Counted from the first letter of the stretch, positions 1 to 8,888 are shown. The stretch is DNA of 64,000 nucleotides from Saccharopolyspora aridisoli (GCF_004348445.1 NZ_SMKV01000004.1:124001-188000), one strand, 5' to 3'. Notes: a model not told the origin generated them from the sequence alone. Numbers and translations are program-made.

Positions 1-1
1 C

Positions 2-133
2 TCCCTCTTCGGCGACACCCACGCCCACGGCACCGAAGGCGTGCACTTCTTCACCCGAGGCAAGGTCGTCACCACCCGCTGGCTCGACCCCAGCCACGCC
101 GGCCTCAACCTCGGCTTCCCGCAGAACACCTGA
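2..133 (+). CDS. C-terminal end of an unrecognised protein (partial)
   Basis: An open frame runs in from the left edge of the window and stops at TGA 131-133. The 43 visible residues include GDTHAHGTEGVHFF and LDPSHAGLNLGFPQNT and have high third-position GC. I do not recognise the family, and the start lies outside the window. A strong hairpin follows 31 bases downstream, as expected at the end of a transcription unit. Confidence 0.5.
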   Translation, partial: SLFGDTHAHGTEGVHFFTRGKVVTTRWLDPSHAGLNLGFPQNT

Positions 134-164
134 GGCCAGACCACGGCCGATCGCGTCGATCCCT

Positions 165-206
165 GATGCCCCTGCGGTCCTCTCCCTGGTGGACCGCAGG
201 GGCATC
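165..206 (+). terminator. Perfect 16-bp hairpin after the first gene
   Basis: Bases 165-180 (GATGCCCCTGCGGTCC) pair perfectly with 191-206 around a 10-base loop. There is no clear T run, which is common for actinobacterial terminators. It lies just beyond the stop of the partial gene and also faces the end of the recombinase relic on the other strand. Confidence 0.7.
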
Positions 207-264
207 AGCGCACGTCCCTCGGCTCTCTCGTAGAGCTCTTGCAGCTCGTGCGGCGCGGCCCTGT

Positions 265-690
265 TCACGATCCTGCTTTGATCGCATCCTGCAGCCGCCG
301 CAACTTCCGCTCGGCGTCATTCAGCCGACGCTCGACGACCTCCCGTTCGTTCGGCGAAGCACCCTTCCGCTGAGATTGCAGGAATGTGGCCACGGTGCGT
401 TCGCGGTGAGCCGGATCGAACAGACCACCGAGCCAGGTGTTGAGCTGTTCGACCACCGGTGTCTCTTGCCAGTGGACGTTGTTCGGGTGGCGTTCCAGCA
501 TCGGCGAACCCGCCACGAGCGTACGAGCCGAGCAGCGGTAGTACGTTCGCGACTGGGTGACCGGATCCGGCATGTGGAAGTTGCTCTGGGGTCCAACGGC
601 CCTGTCGTGGAGTGTCGTGGGAATGCCACTTTGGTCCTGCAGCGAGCTTCTAGACATGCGGGAAATCGCAGGCATGCGGTGGGGGGTTGT
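265..690 (-). pseudogene. Relic of a large serine recombinase (C-terminal part)
   Basis: The minus-strand frame ending at 265 contains YYRCSARTLVAGSP followed by VVEQLNTWLGGLF and a charged helix ending RRLNDAERKLRRLQDAIKAG. That order, zinc-ribbon-like segment then coiled coil, is typical of the C-terminal part of large serine recombinases of mobile elements. The resolvase catalytic domain is absent. The coiled coil is cut by TGA, and coding-like residues continue in another frame downstream (around 140-265). It is best read as a decayed integrase of a former integrated element. Family assignment is from pattern recognition only. Confidence 0.5.
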
Positions 691-691
691 G

Positions 692-2044
692 ATGACTGGG
701 GCTATGCCTTCGTTCGCCAACGGCGATCCGGAGTTCGGCCGCCGAGTACCCGATGAGCTGGGCGCTCCGACGGGGCGTTACATGGTGGTGCTCGCCGACG
801 AGGTGCAAGGCGACGAAACCGCGACAGCCGAGGCGTTGCGGTCGGTAGCCGGGGTCACCAACGTCGCGCGATCGAGCGACTTCGCGGCCGGCGCGCTGGA
901 TGTCGACCAAGCCGAATCCGCCGATGCCATGGTGTTCAGCGAGTTGGGCGTGGCCGTGGTGTCCGCTGACCCGGGCCGGGCGAGTTCGATCATCGCCACG
1001 GCAGAGGAGGATTCCCGCGTGATCGCGGTTGAATCCGAGCAGATCCTGCACACGTTGACCCAGCCGCAGGGGCTGACGGCCGGTTACCTGCACGGCTTCC
1101 GCGACGCGGCCAGCCTGCTCTGCGATCAGTTGGCCGACACCGATGGTGCCGCGACGCTGGCGGAGCCTGCGGCGACGCAGTTCGTCGACACGCCCGTGAT
1201 GACCTGGGGTCTGCAGGCCACCGGGGTTGCCACGGCGCAGCCGGCCGGTCAGGGAACCAAGGTGGCGGTACTCGACACCGGGTTCGACCGCGGACACCCG
1301 GATTTCGCGGGCCGGAACGTCACCGCCCAATCGTTCGTGTCGGGTCAGACGGTGCAGGACGGGCAGGGCCACGGGACGCATTGCATCGGGACCGCCTGCG
1401 GACCGCAACGCCCGCCGACCCCGCCGGGCAGCCGCCGCTACGGTGTGGACCACGGCGCTCACATCCTGGTCGGCAAGGTGCTCAGCAATCAGGGGTCCGG
1501 AACCGACACCAACATCCTCGCCGGGATCAACTGGGCCATCGCCAACGGCGCGAAGATCATCTCGATGTCGTTGGGCGCCGACATCCCCGCTGTGTCGCAG
1601 CGTTACGAGGCGGTGGGTCGCCGGGCGTTGGATCGCGGTGTGCTGATCGTGGCAGCGGCGGGCAACAACGCAGACCGGTCCAGCGGCAACGTCGGCTTCG
1701 TCGGCATCCCGGCCAACAGCCCGTCGATCATGGCCGTGGGAGCCGTGGACTCACAGCTGCACATCGCGGAGTTCTCCGCCCGCAGCAACCCGGTCAGCGG
1801 TGGCCAGGTCGACATCGTCGGCCCAGGTGTGCAGGTGTACTCGTCCTGGCCGATGACCAAGCGCTACCACACCATCAACGGCACCAGCATGGCCACGCCG
1901 CACGTGGCCGGCATCGCTTCGCTGTGGGCGCAGCAGACCGGAGCCACCGGCGGGGCGCTGTGGTCGGTGCTCACCCGCACCGCGCGACGACTGCCGCTGC
2001 CCTCGATCGACGCGGGCGCGGGACTGGCCCAGGCATCGCAGTGA
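692..2044 (+). CDS. S8 family serine peptidase (subtilase) without signal peptide
   Basis: A 450-residue subtilase. The triad is visible: Asp195 in VAVLDTGFD, His227 in GHGTHCIG and Ser399 in NGTSMATPHVAG; the oxyanion Asn is in AAAGNN (about 325). Residues about 29-125 resemble an I9-type propeptide. The start ATG 692 has a G-rich ribosome-binding site (GGGGGGT, 681-687); the frame is open to 557, but that part overlaps the recombinase relic and does not look coding. No signal peptide or membrane segment is visible, which is unusual for a subtilase and suggests cytoplasmic action or non-classical export. The stop overlaps the start of the next gene (GTGA), so the two are probably co-translated. 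Confidence 0.85.
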   Translation: MTGAMPSFANGDPEFGRRVPDELGAPTGRYMVVLADEVQGDETATAEALRSVAGVTNVARSSDFAAGALDVDQAESADAMVFSELGVAVVSADPGRASSIIATAEEDSRVIAVESEQILHTLTQPQGLTAGYLHGFRDAASLLCDQLADTDGAATLAEPAATQFVDTPVMTWGLQATGVATAQPAGQGTKVAVLDTGFDRGHPDFAGRNVTAQSFVSGQTVQDGQGHGTHCIGTACGPQRPPTPPGSRRYGVDHGAHILVGKVLSNQGSGTDTNILAGINWAIANGAKIISMSLGADIPAVSQRYEAVGRRALDRGVLIVAAAGNNADRSSGNVGFVGIPANSPSIMAVGAVDSQLHIAEFSARSNPVSGGQVDIVGPGVQVYSSWPMTKRYHTINGTSMATPHVAGIASLWAQQTGATGGALWSVLTRTARRLPLPSIDAGAGLAQASQ

Positions 2045-2286
2045 CGACGGAGCCCGAGCAGGTCGTGGTGACCGTCCGTGACGATCAGCTGGCGGAGATC
2101 GATGAGCTCGCCAAGGAACTGCGCCTGGCCGGCATGCGGGTCGATCAGGTGCTCGGCGAAATCGGCGTGATAACCGGGTCTCTTCCGGCGGATCGTCTGA
2201 CCAGCGCCCAGCGGCTTCCCGGCGTCACCGCCATCGAACGGGAGACGTCGTTCCAGGTGCCGCCGCCGGATGAAGACGTCCAGTGA
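2041..2286 (+). CDS. Small I9-like protein coupled to the S8 peptidase
   Basis: An 81-residue protein starting at a GTG that overlaps the peptidase stop (GTGA). It reads VVVTVRDDQLAEIDELAK, then LRLAGMRVDQVLGEIGVITGSL, LPGVTAIERE and FQVPPP. The alternation of strands and helices matches the fold of inhibitor-I9/subtilisin propeptides. Similar small proteins are often labelled ketohydroxyglutarate aldolase, but no aldolase fold fits 81 residues. Inference: it is a trans-acting inhibitor or folding helper of the adjacent peptidase. The operon position is seen directly; the role is not proven. Confidence 0.7.
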   Translation: MTTEPEQVVVTVRDDQLAEIDELAKELRLAGMRVDQVLGEIGVITGSLPADRLTSAQRLPGVTAIERETSFQVPPPDEDVQ

Positions 2287-2331
2287 CCCGGTCGGAATAA
2301 CGCCCACCCTGATCGTCCGGAGGGATCGCAG

Positions 2332-3261
2332 ATGACCCACGTGCGTATCTCGACGTTCAACGTCGAAAACCTCTTCGCCAGGTGGCGGTTCAGAGAGGGA
2401 GTCGACCCATCGCTCGCGAACAAGCGCGGCTGGATCGTCGACGACACGCTGTTCGGCGAGCTCGGCGTCGACGACAAGGCGATCACAGGTGCGGCGGTGC
2501 GCAACGAGAAGGCGGACGTCATCGGCTTCCAGGAGGTCGAGAACGTCGACACGCTGAAGAACTTCCGCGCCCGGTCGCTCGGGGGACGCGCCGAATATCC
2601 CCACGTCGCCGGCGTGGACGGCAACGATCCGAGGCGGATCGACGTCGCGGTGCTGTCGCGCTCACCGATCACCCGGATCCGCTCGTACCAGCACCTCGCG
2701 GACCCGGACACCCCTTCCAGCGCGCTGTTCTCACGAGACTGCCTGGAAGTCGACGTCCAGGTGACGGAACGGACGATGCTGACCCTCTTCGTCAACCACT
2801 TCAAGTCGATGATGGGTGGGCGTGCCGAGACGCGGTCGCGCCGCATGCGGCAGGCAGCGGCGGTGCAGCGCATCGTCACCGCCCGGTTCGGCGCGAACCC
2901 GGGTGCTCATCCCTTCATCATCATGGGCGATCTCAACGACTACTTGGAGTCGGATGACCAGGGTGACTCCGGGATCACCGAGCTCGTCGAGTGGGACCAG
3001 GTCGACAACGTCCTCAACCGGCTGCCCGAGGAGGAGCGCTGGACGCACTTCTGGGCCAAGGGCAAGAAGTACCGCCAACTCGATTACCTGCTGCTATCGC
3101 GCTCGCTCGCCGATGCCAACGCCGCGAAGCCCGAGATCCTGCGCAAAGGTCTGCCGTTGCGGGCGACGCGCTACACCGATGAGCGCTTCCCGGGCGTCGG
3201 ACAGGACCACCCGAAGGCGTCGGACCACTGCCCGGTCACCATGACGCTCGACGTTGCCTGA
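2332..3261 (+). CDS. Endonuclease/exonuclease/phosphatase (EEP) family protein
   Basis: A 309-residue protein of the EEP fold, which covers metal-dependent phosphodiesterases and nucleases. Motifs in order: STFNVENLF (about 7-15), GFQEVENVD (metal-binding Glu), VNHFKS, MGDLNDY (Asp/Asn pair) and SDHCPV near the C-terminus (catalytic His). It starts at ATG 2332 after GGAGGG. No signal peptide is visible. It follows the peptidase pair by 45 bases and may be co-transcribed. The substrate cannot be told from sequence: nucleic acid, phospholipid and inositol phosphate are all possible. Confidence 0.85.
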   Translation: MTHVRISTFNVENLFARWRFREGVDPSLANKRGWIVDDTLFGELGVDDKAITGAAVRNEKADVIGFQEVENVDTLKNFRARSLGGRAEYPHVAGVDGNDPRRIDVAVLSRSPITRIRSYQHLADPDTPSSALFSRDCLEVDVQVTERTMLTLFVNHFKSMMGGRAETRSRRMRQAAAVQRIVTARFGANPGAHPFIIMGDLNDYLESDDQGDSGITELVEWDQVDNVLNRLPEEERWTHFWAKGKKYRQLDYLLLSRSLADANAAKPEILRKGLPLRATRYTDERFPGVGQDHPKASDHCPVTMTLDVA

Positions 3262-3781
3262 GCTTGGTCGAGAGACCTCGAAGGGTACCCGCTTCCGGCG
3301 CTGTTCAGCGGGATCGGCGAGGTCGATGATCGGTGCCGTGACACCGAAGCAGTTGAGGCGTCCGGCGCCGTGGTCCGCTTGGGCTCGGTACGGCGGACCG
3401 CTGCCGAACTGCAGGTTTCCACCCAGAGCCATCCCGTGCGTAGAGCGCACACCCCAACCGGTAGTGCACGCACGCGTCGTCGGGAGGAAGTGTCGCCCAA
3501 CCCGAGCCGAAAGTCCCTGGCGGAACCCACTCGCCCACGCCTTGGTACCCAACGTTTCAGCATGACGATCAGCTCGCGACCCCCGGTGATCGCCCAACGC
3601 CCTGTTTCGTCGTCTTCGGTGCGCAGAAGCACGCTCTGGTCGTGATACCCGACGTCGAAGTGCTCGGCGCCGAGACCGATCAGTGGTAGGGCGCTATCGT
3701 GGAAGTGGGGCCGACCGGCTTGCCCAATCGTCTGTTCCGGCGCGACGACGTCACGTCCGGAACGCCAGGTCCGGTGCGAGC
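3262..3781. other. Gene-poor gap with coding-like debris on the minus strand
   Basis: No intact gene is visible. On the minus strand around 3560-3690 a coding-like stretch reads GAEHFDVGYHDQSVLLRTED and then WAITGGRELIVMLKRW; similar composition continues in another frame (VPPGTFGSGWATLPPDDA) around 3470-3540. This looks like a frame-shifted gene relic, but I could not assign a family. Confidence 0.35.
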
Positions 3782-5269
3782 ATGCACGAACGACACCCCA
3801 GGTACCGAGCAGCGGTCAGCATGACCGTCGTCAACCTCGCCACGGTTGCAGTCGTCAGTGCTGCTGCCGTTGCACTGGTGCTCTCGGGCGCGCTGGGGAC
3901 TGCGGTCAACCAGCTCGTTGCCGACGTGACCGGCGTGTCGGCCGCCGTCGCCGCAGCGGCGACCTTCTGGTGGACCGGGTGGCGCCGGGCAGGTGACGAG
4001 CGGCGCTGGCGATGGCTGATGGTCTTGGCACTCGCCTGCTTCGCCACCGCGCATGCGTTGTGGACTTGGTACCGCAGCATCGATCCGATGACCTTCCCGA
4101 ACACTGCGAACGCGCTCTACCTCGGCCTTCCGCTGTTCTCGTTCTTGGCCCTGCTCGTCCTGACGAAGGAGGACCAGAGGGCCGTTGACGGGCACGAGGT
4201 GGCCCCGTCGCGCGTGGTGGTCGTGCTCGACGGGTTGATCATCGCGGGAAGTGTGTTGGCACTGAGCTGGAAGGTCGCTTTCAGCGTCATCCGGCAAGCC
4301 GACGCGGTGCGTGCGGGCAGACTTCTCGTGGTGGCTTCCTACACCTTGGCCGACTTGGTCCTGATCACCATCGTGGTCCTGTTCGCGATCGCGTTGTACG
4401 GAGCCTTGCGCTTCCCCCTGGTGTGGCTGGTGGCCGGCCTCGTCGCCATCGATGCGTCGGATTCGGCGTACCTCTACGCCATCGCCGAGCATTCGACACC
4501 TCCCATCGTGGCGGATGTCGGTTACATGGTGGGCCCGATCCTGCTCCTGTTCGCTGCGCCGGCGCGCAATCAGCCACCTCCACGAGCAGTTCCGCGAACA
4601 CCCCTCCTGCTCGTTCCGTACGTGCCGTTCGCCGTCGTGTGCGGATGGACGCTCTTCACGACGATCTCCACCGGTGACCCGCACGTCGGCGAGGTGTACG
4701 CGCTCATCGGCGTCGTAGCGCTGGTGGTCGTGCGACAGCTCATCACACTCCGCCAGCTCTACTCGGCCCGGTGGCAGTTGAGCTACCAGGCCAATCACGA
4801 CCCTCTCACCGGGGCGTCAACGCGGAACGTTCTGCTGGCCCGGCTCGACAGAGCTCTGTCCCAGGATCAACAGCCTCGGCGCCTCGGTCTTCTGTACGCC
4901 GACGTGGACCACTTCAAAGAAGTCAACGATGTCCTGGGGCACGAGGCAGGGGACACCGTGTTGCGCACGGTCGTAGCTCGCGTTCGCGCCTGCATTCGGC
5001 GAACGGACACGCTAGCGCGCATGGGCGGCGATGAATTCGTGATCCTCCTCGACCCCGCCCCTGAGAATCCTCAAGAGTTCAGCACGCGAATTCAGCAGGC
5101 CTTCGACGAGCCCGTCCACCTCAAGGACTCCTCCTGCGCGGTCAGCGCGAGTCTGGGATATGTGGAATTGGACGGGGATGACAGTCCGGACGGGGCTCTC
5201 GCTCGTGCTGACGAGGCCATGTACCAGGCGAAGGCCACTGGGCGCAATGGAATGAGAATCGATCCCTGA
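3782..5269 (+). CDS. Membrane-anchored diguanylate cyclase (GGDEF)
   Basis: A 495-residue protein. The N-terminal ~300 residues are a series of hydrophobic helices (roughly eight to ten), forming a membrane sensor module that I cannot name. The C-terminal domain is a GGDEF cyclase making cyclic di-GMP from two GTP. The active-site signature GGDEF is intact near residue 415, and the inhibitory site RRTD sits five residues before it (RxxD-x5-GGDEF), so product inhibition is expected. There is no EAL domain. Start ATG 3782 (MHERHPRY) precedes the first helix; the frame is open to 3683 but the extra residues look non-coding, and ATG 3821 is an alternative. It appears to be monocistronic. Confidence 0.85.
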   Translation: MHERHPRYRAAVSMTVVNLATVAVVSAAAVALVLSGALGTAVNQLVADVTGVSAAVAAAATFWWTGWRRAGDERRWRWLMVLALACFATAHALWTWYRSIDPMTFPNTANALYLGLPLFSFLALLVLTKEDQRAVDGHEVAPSRVVVVLDGLIIAGSVLALSWKVAFSVIRQADAVRAGRLLVVASYTLADLVLITIVVLFAIALYGALRFPLVWLVAGLVAIDASDSAYLYAIAEHSTPPIVADVGYMVGPILLLFAAPARNQPPPRAVPRTPLLLVPYVPFAVVCGWTLFTTISTGDPHVGEVYALIGVVALVVVRQLITLRQLYSARWQLSYQANHDPLTGASTRNVLLARLDRALSQDQQPRRLGLLYADVDHFKEVNDVLGHEAGDTVLRTVVARVRACIRRTDTLARMGGDEFVILLDPAPENPQEFSTRIQQAFDEPVHLKDSSCAVSASLGYVELDGDDSPDGALARADEAMYQAKATGRNGMRIDP

Positions 5270-5540
5270 ACGCGGTGGCGCTGACTTCGGGCACCTAGCG
5301 ATGCAACCGAGGCCGACGCGGGTGTTGGCTGTACCGATGGCAATTGCTGGTGGTTCTCGACGAGCGCAGGACTGGTGGAATGCTTGCTACCGAACGGAAG
5401 GATGCTGCTTCGGGCCGCTTCCTCAGAAATCGCGCTCATCCCTGTGGCGAAGCCCGCGAGCCGCATCCGTCGCCACGCATCGTCCGGATTCGCGGAGCCG
5501 ACGTCAAGCCCGCAGCACTTCCCCCAGCCCTCTGATCGAC

Positions 5541-5556
5541 GATTGATATATCAATC
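5541..5556. promoter_or_regulatory. Candidate GntR operator site 1 (perfect palindrome)
   Basis: GATTGATATATCAATC is a perfect 16-bp palindrome. The core TGATATATCA recurs at four other places in the catabolic island. It lies 348 bases before the first MHS transporter, so the promoter may be far upstream. Assignment to the GntR/FCD regulator at 8.9 kb is an inference from shared occurrence. Confidence 0.65.
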
Positions 5557-5799
5557 TTCGACCCCAAATGATCTACATCTATGCAGGTCACAGCGCTACC
5601 TCCCGGTCATCACAGGGCGCCTCTGGCCGCTGGCGCCCTTGACAAGGCCATCGAGCGCGGCAAAGCTGTTGCACTCAACGAGCCATGTTCCCCATTGCGC
5701 AACATAAGGAAGTTCGGCGTGAGCCAGCAGCACAACCAGTGCTGACGAGGCGGATGCGTCCGCGGCCGGAAACGAGCTGAGGGCCAACGCGCGAGATCA

Positions 5800-5817
5800 G
5801 CCCCTCAAGGGGCTTTT
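5800..5817 (+). terminator. Hairpin plus T run in the transporter leader
   Basis: GCCCCT and AGGGGC pair around a very small loop and are followed by TTTTCTC. On the plus strand this is a compact intrinsic terminator. It may end transcription coming from the diguanylate cyclase gene, or act as an attenuator for the transporter that begins about 87 bases later. Confidence 0.55.
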
Positions 5818-5903
5818 CTCGGAGTTTTCCACGCCGATTTCGCCTGACCGGCCCCAATGGCCTTTCAGGAACCCATCGTTGAAAGGAGGCGGCACCGCGC
5901 CAG

Positions 5904-7304
5904 GTGCCGAACACCATGTCAGCGGAAGTTCCAACGGAAAATCGCACAACGCATCCAACTTCCACAGTTGTCGCTCCATCGCTGGTCAAGCGCGCGGTCA
6001 CCGCGGCAGCGGTCGGCAACGTCACCGAGTGGTTCGACTTCGGAGTCTTCGCCTACATGGCGATCACCATCGGCAAGGTCTTCTACCCCGAATCGAGCCC
6101 GACCGCGCAGCTGCTGGCGACCTTCGGCACCTTCGCGGCGGCCTTCCTCGTACGGCCGCTGGGCGGGGTGTTCTTCGGGCTGCTGGGCGATCGGATCGGA
6201 CGAACCCGTGTGCTCTCCACGACGATGATCCTGATGGCGGTCGGCACCTTCTGCATCGGGATCATCCCCAGCTACAGCACGATCGGGATCGCCGCTCCGA
6301 TGCTGTTGCTGATCGCGCGGCTGGTGCAGGGCTTCTCCACCGGTGGCGAGTACGGCGGAGCGATGACCTTCATCGCCGAGTACGCACCGGACAGACGTCG
6401 TGGTTTCCTGGGAAGTTGGCTGGAGTTCGGCACTCTGGTCGGCTACATCCTGGGCGCCGTCGTCGTCATGGTACTCAACGCGACGCTGTCAGAAGCAGAT
6501 CTGCTGTCGTGGGGATGGCGAATCCCGTTCCTGATCTCCGGACCGCTGGGGATCGTGGGTCTGTACCTGCGCATGAAGTTGGAGGAGACGCCCGCGTTCG
6601 CGAGACTCGTCGAAGAAGCCGACCAGAAGGAGCAGCACGCCAAGAAGGCGCTCCGGACGATCTTCGCGCAGCACTGGCCGGCAATGCTGCAGTGCGGCGG
6701 GCTGGTGCTCGTCTTCAACGTCACCAACTACATGCTGACCTCGTACATGCCCACCTACCTCTCCGACGTGCTGCCACCGAGCATCGGGGAGACCGAGTCC
6801 TACCTGCTGCAGATCGCTGTCATGGGCATCATGCTGATCGTCATCACCTTCATCGGGCGATTTTCGGACCGCGTCGGCCGCAAGCCGGTGGCCCTCAGCG
6901 GATGCATCGCCCTGGCGGTGCTGTCGGTTCCGTCCGTGCTGCTCATCCAGCACAACACCACCGGCACCGTCTTCACCGGTCTCCTGATCATGGGGCTCAT
7001 GCTCGTGGTGTTCAGCGCCACCATGCCATCGACCCTGCCAGCCCTGTTCCCGACCGGTGTCCGCCAGGGTGCGCTGTCCATCTCCTTCAACACATCCGTG
7101 TCCCTGTTCGGAGGCACCGTCGCCTCGGTCATGACCGCGCTGATCGCCACCACCGGCGACGTCATGTGGCCCGCCTGGTATCTCATGGGGGCGGGCGCCG
7201 TCGGCGCGATCTCGGTCTGGTTCACCAAGGAATCCGCCAACCAACCACTTCCGGGATCCCCCGCCGCAGTCGAAGAGCCGGCCGAGCGATCTGAGAGGTA
7301 CTAG
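5904..7304 (+). CDS. MFS metabolite:H+ symporter (MHS/ProP-like), probable betaine-type importer
   Basis: A 466-residue, 12-helix major facilitator protein. The MHS-type signature GDRIGRTRVL lies between helices 2 and 3, with RLVQGFSTGGEYGGA in helix 4, APDRRRGFLGS in the next loop and GRFSDRVGRKPV in the second half. Related carriers move betaine, proline or dicarboxylates with protons. The start is uncertain: GTG 5904 lies 14 bases after AAAGGAGG, and ATG 5916 is in frame. The gene sits beyond an operator-like palindrome and a hairpin and is followed by a strong terminator. It is a paralogue of the transporter at 26.8 kb, and the two bracket the island. Betaine as substrate is inferred from context. 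Confidence 0.85.
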   Translation: MPNTMSAEVPTENRTTHPTSTVVAPSLVKRAVTAAAVGNVTEWFDFGVFAYMAITIGKVFYPESSPTAQLLATFGTFAAAFLVRPLGGVFFGLLGDRIGRTRVLSTTMILMAVGTFCIGIIPSYSTIGIAAPMLLLIARLVQGFSTGGEYGGAMTFIAEYAPDRRRGFLGSWLEFGTLVGYILGAVVVMVLNATLSEADLLSWGWRIPFLISGPLGIVGLYLRMKLEETPAFARLVEEADQKEQHAKKALRTIFAQHWPAMLQCGGLVLVFNVTNYMLTSYMPTYLSDVLPPSIGETESYLLQIAVMGIMLIVITFIGRFSDRVGRKPVALSGCIALAVLSVPSVLLIQHNTTGTVFTGLLIMGLMLVVFSATMPSTLPALFPTGVRQGALSISFNTSVSLFGGTVASVMTALIATTGDVMWPAWYLMGAGAVGAISVWFTKESANQPLPGSPAAVEEPAERSERY

Positions 7305-7323
7305 CGGACCCCGTGTCACGCCG

Positions 7324-7360
7324 CGACGAGGTGCCTTGCTCCGCGCGAGGCACCTCGTCG
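7324..7360. terminator. 13-bp hairpin between the importer and pabB
   Basis: CGACGAGGTGCCT (7324-7336) pairs perfectly with 7348-7360 around an 11-base loop. It sits 20 bases after the importer stop. It could also serve pabB from the other side, although that stop is 160 bases away. Confidence 0.75.
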
Positions 7361-7519
7361 TTCGCTCACGTCCAGGCCGGCATCCGGCGGTGCGGGACCG
7401 GCGCTCACGCCACGCGCGGGGTGCCTCCCGCGCACGCCTCGGGGCGGATCCGGAGCGCCTGAAATCCAGTGGTGATCAGCACTTTCCCCGTGGCCAAATC
7501 GTTGGTGCGACCTCCTGGG

Positions 7520-8728
7520 TCAGGTCGCTGAGGTCTTCCATCCCGGATGAGGACACTCGCGTGCGACCGCGGATCGACGGAGGATCTCAGCTTTGACGAG
7601 CAACTCGCGATGCTCCGCAGCCGCATCCGAGCTCCAGGTGATCCCGCTGCCGGTGCCGTACTGGGCTCGGCCGGCTTCCCGGTCGACAACGGCCGTGCGA
7701 ATGGCCACGTTGAACCGTGCTCTGACCGAGGCCGACGGCGGTGCGAGCCAGCCGACGGCGCCGCAGTACACCCCACGCGGGTCCGCCTCGAGCTCGCGGA
7801 TGAGGTGCATCGTGCTGACCTTCGGTGCACCGGTGACCGAACCGCACGGGTAGAGCGCCCGGAACAGCTCGCGCAGACCAACACCGGGACGCAGCCGCGC
7901 CGTCACGTCCGAGGTCAGCTGGAGCACGGTGGGATACCGCTCCACCGACAACAACGACGGCACCCTGACCGTGCCCGGCACCGCGACCTGGGCGACGTCG
8001 TTGCGCATCAAGTCAACGATCATCACGTTCTCAGCCCGTTCCTTCGCGCTCCCGAGCAGCGCACGTTCCAGGGCCAGGTCCTCCACCTGATCGCGACCAC
8101 GGGGCGCGGTTCCCTTCATGGGCCGCATCGACACCTCGTCGCCTCGCAGCTCGAAGAACAACTCCGGGCTCGCACTGGCGATCGCGAACCGCCCGAGGTC
8201 GAGGTACGCGTTGTACGCTCCGCATTGGGCAGTCGCCAGGTCCCGGTACAAACCAGCCGGGTCACCGGCGAAACTGCCGCGCATCCGCACGGTGAGGTTC
8301 GTCTGATACGTCTCCCCCGCAGCGATCCTCTCACGAACCCGATCCACCAGGGCCCGGTGCTCCGCCGGCGACCAGTGCGTCCCCCATCGGACATCGAAGT
8401 CACCCACCTCGGCGCTGCTGCTCACCGCTGGGACCGGCGTTGGCGGCCCGGTGATCCCAAACCAGGCCAGCGGCAACCCTTCCTGCGGCGGCGGGTGGAC
8501 CGCGAGCTCGGGATCAAGTCCTGCCGCGGCCTCGTACGCCAGAAAACCGAAGGCCCACCGACCGTGCGACGTCGCCCTGTGCACCAGGTCGAGAACCGGC
8601 CCCACCTCGTCCGGTCGGTGCGCGATCAGCACACCGGACGGTGCCGGGAACCGAATCGCGGTGCCCGCGCGGAGATCGTCGAAACGAGCAGCGCCTCCAC
8701 GCGCCGTCCCAGCCGCCCCGGCAGTCAT
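7520..8728 (-). CDS. pabB: Aminodeoxychorismate synthase component I (PabB)
   Basis: A 402-residue chorismate-binding enzyme. With a glutamine amidotransferase it converts chorismate to 4-amino-4-deoxychorismate, the precursor of the p-aminobenzoate part of folate. Visible family motifs: AGETYQTNLT, SASPELFF, MRPMKGTAPRG, ENVMIVDLMRND, PCGSVTGAPK and the C-terminal YGTGSGITWSSD. The start is ATG 8728; the frame is open further upstream but arginine-rich and non-coding in character. There is no fused lyase or glutaminase domain. It is divergent from gntR, with an operator-like site in between, so folate supply seems tied to the catabolic regulon. Confidence 0.9.
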   Translation of the reverse strand: MTAGAAGTARGGAARFDDLRAGTAIRFPAPSGVLIAHRPDEVGPVLDLVHRATSHGRWAFGFLAYEAAAGLDPELAVHPPPQEGLPLAWFGITGPPTPVPAVSSSAEVGDFDVRWGTHWSPAEHRALVDRVRERIAAGETYQTNLTVRMRGSFAGDPAGLYRDLATAQCGAYNAYLDLGRFAIASASPELFFELRGDEVSMRPMKGTAPRGRDQVEDLALERALLGSAKERAENVMIVDLMRNDVAQVAVPGTVRVPSLLSVERYPTVLQLTSDVTARLRPGVGLRELFRALYPCGSVTGAPKVSTMHLIRELEADPRGVYCGAVGWLAPPSASVRARFNVAIRTAVVDREAGRAQYGTGSGITWSSDAAAEHRELLVKAEILRRSAVARECPHPGWKTSAT

Positions 8729-8873
8729 GCGCCACCGGTGTTCCGGTCGCTGACCGCTGCCGGTCGGCACGAACCTCTCACCGCGGTCGGTACGTCGTGG
8801 TCGCTCATCGCCACCGTGAACCGCCTTCGGTCGAACACGGAGATGGTCCTCGTTCGCGTCCACACCACCGAGG

Positions 8874-8888
8874 TTTAGTATATCAGTT
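8874..8888. promoter_or_regulatory. Candidate GntR operator site 2, between pabB and gntR
   Basis: TTTAGTATATCAGTT contains a right half TATCA identical to the other sites and an imperfect left half TAGTA. A second similar element, GATACATC, follows at about 8899. It lies 35 bases before the gntR start and about 145 bases before pabB, consistent with autoregulation plus control of pabB. Confidence 0.6.

Larger units (their letters stand above)
5270..5903. other. Long leader region upstream of the first MHS importer
   Basis: No convincing gene is present. It holds a perfect GATTGATATATCAATC palindrome (5541-5556) and a terminator-like hairpin with a T run (5800-5817) before the transporter. 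If transcription starts near the palindrome, the transcript would carry a leader of about 350 bases that ends in an attenuator-like stem. I looked for a glycine riboswitch signature and did not see one. Confidence 0.5.

Noticed and set aside
557-691. Longer N-terminus of the S8 peptidase
   Set aside because: The extra 45 residues overlap the recombinase relic, have poor codon bias and no ribosome-binding site; ATG 692 has one.
2041-2286. Ketohydroxyglutarate aldolase label for the small peptidase-linked protein
   Set aside because: At 81 residues it cannot be a TIM-barrel aldolase; the sequence pattern fits an I9-like fold.
5600-5820. Glycine riboswitch before importer 1
   Set aside because: A terminator-like stem is present, but I could not find the conserved glycine aptamer core in the leader.
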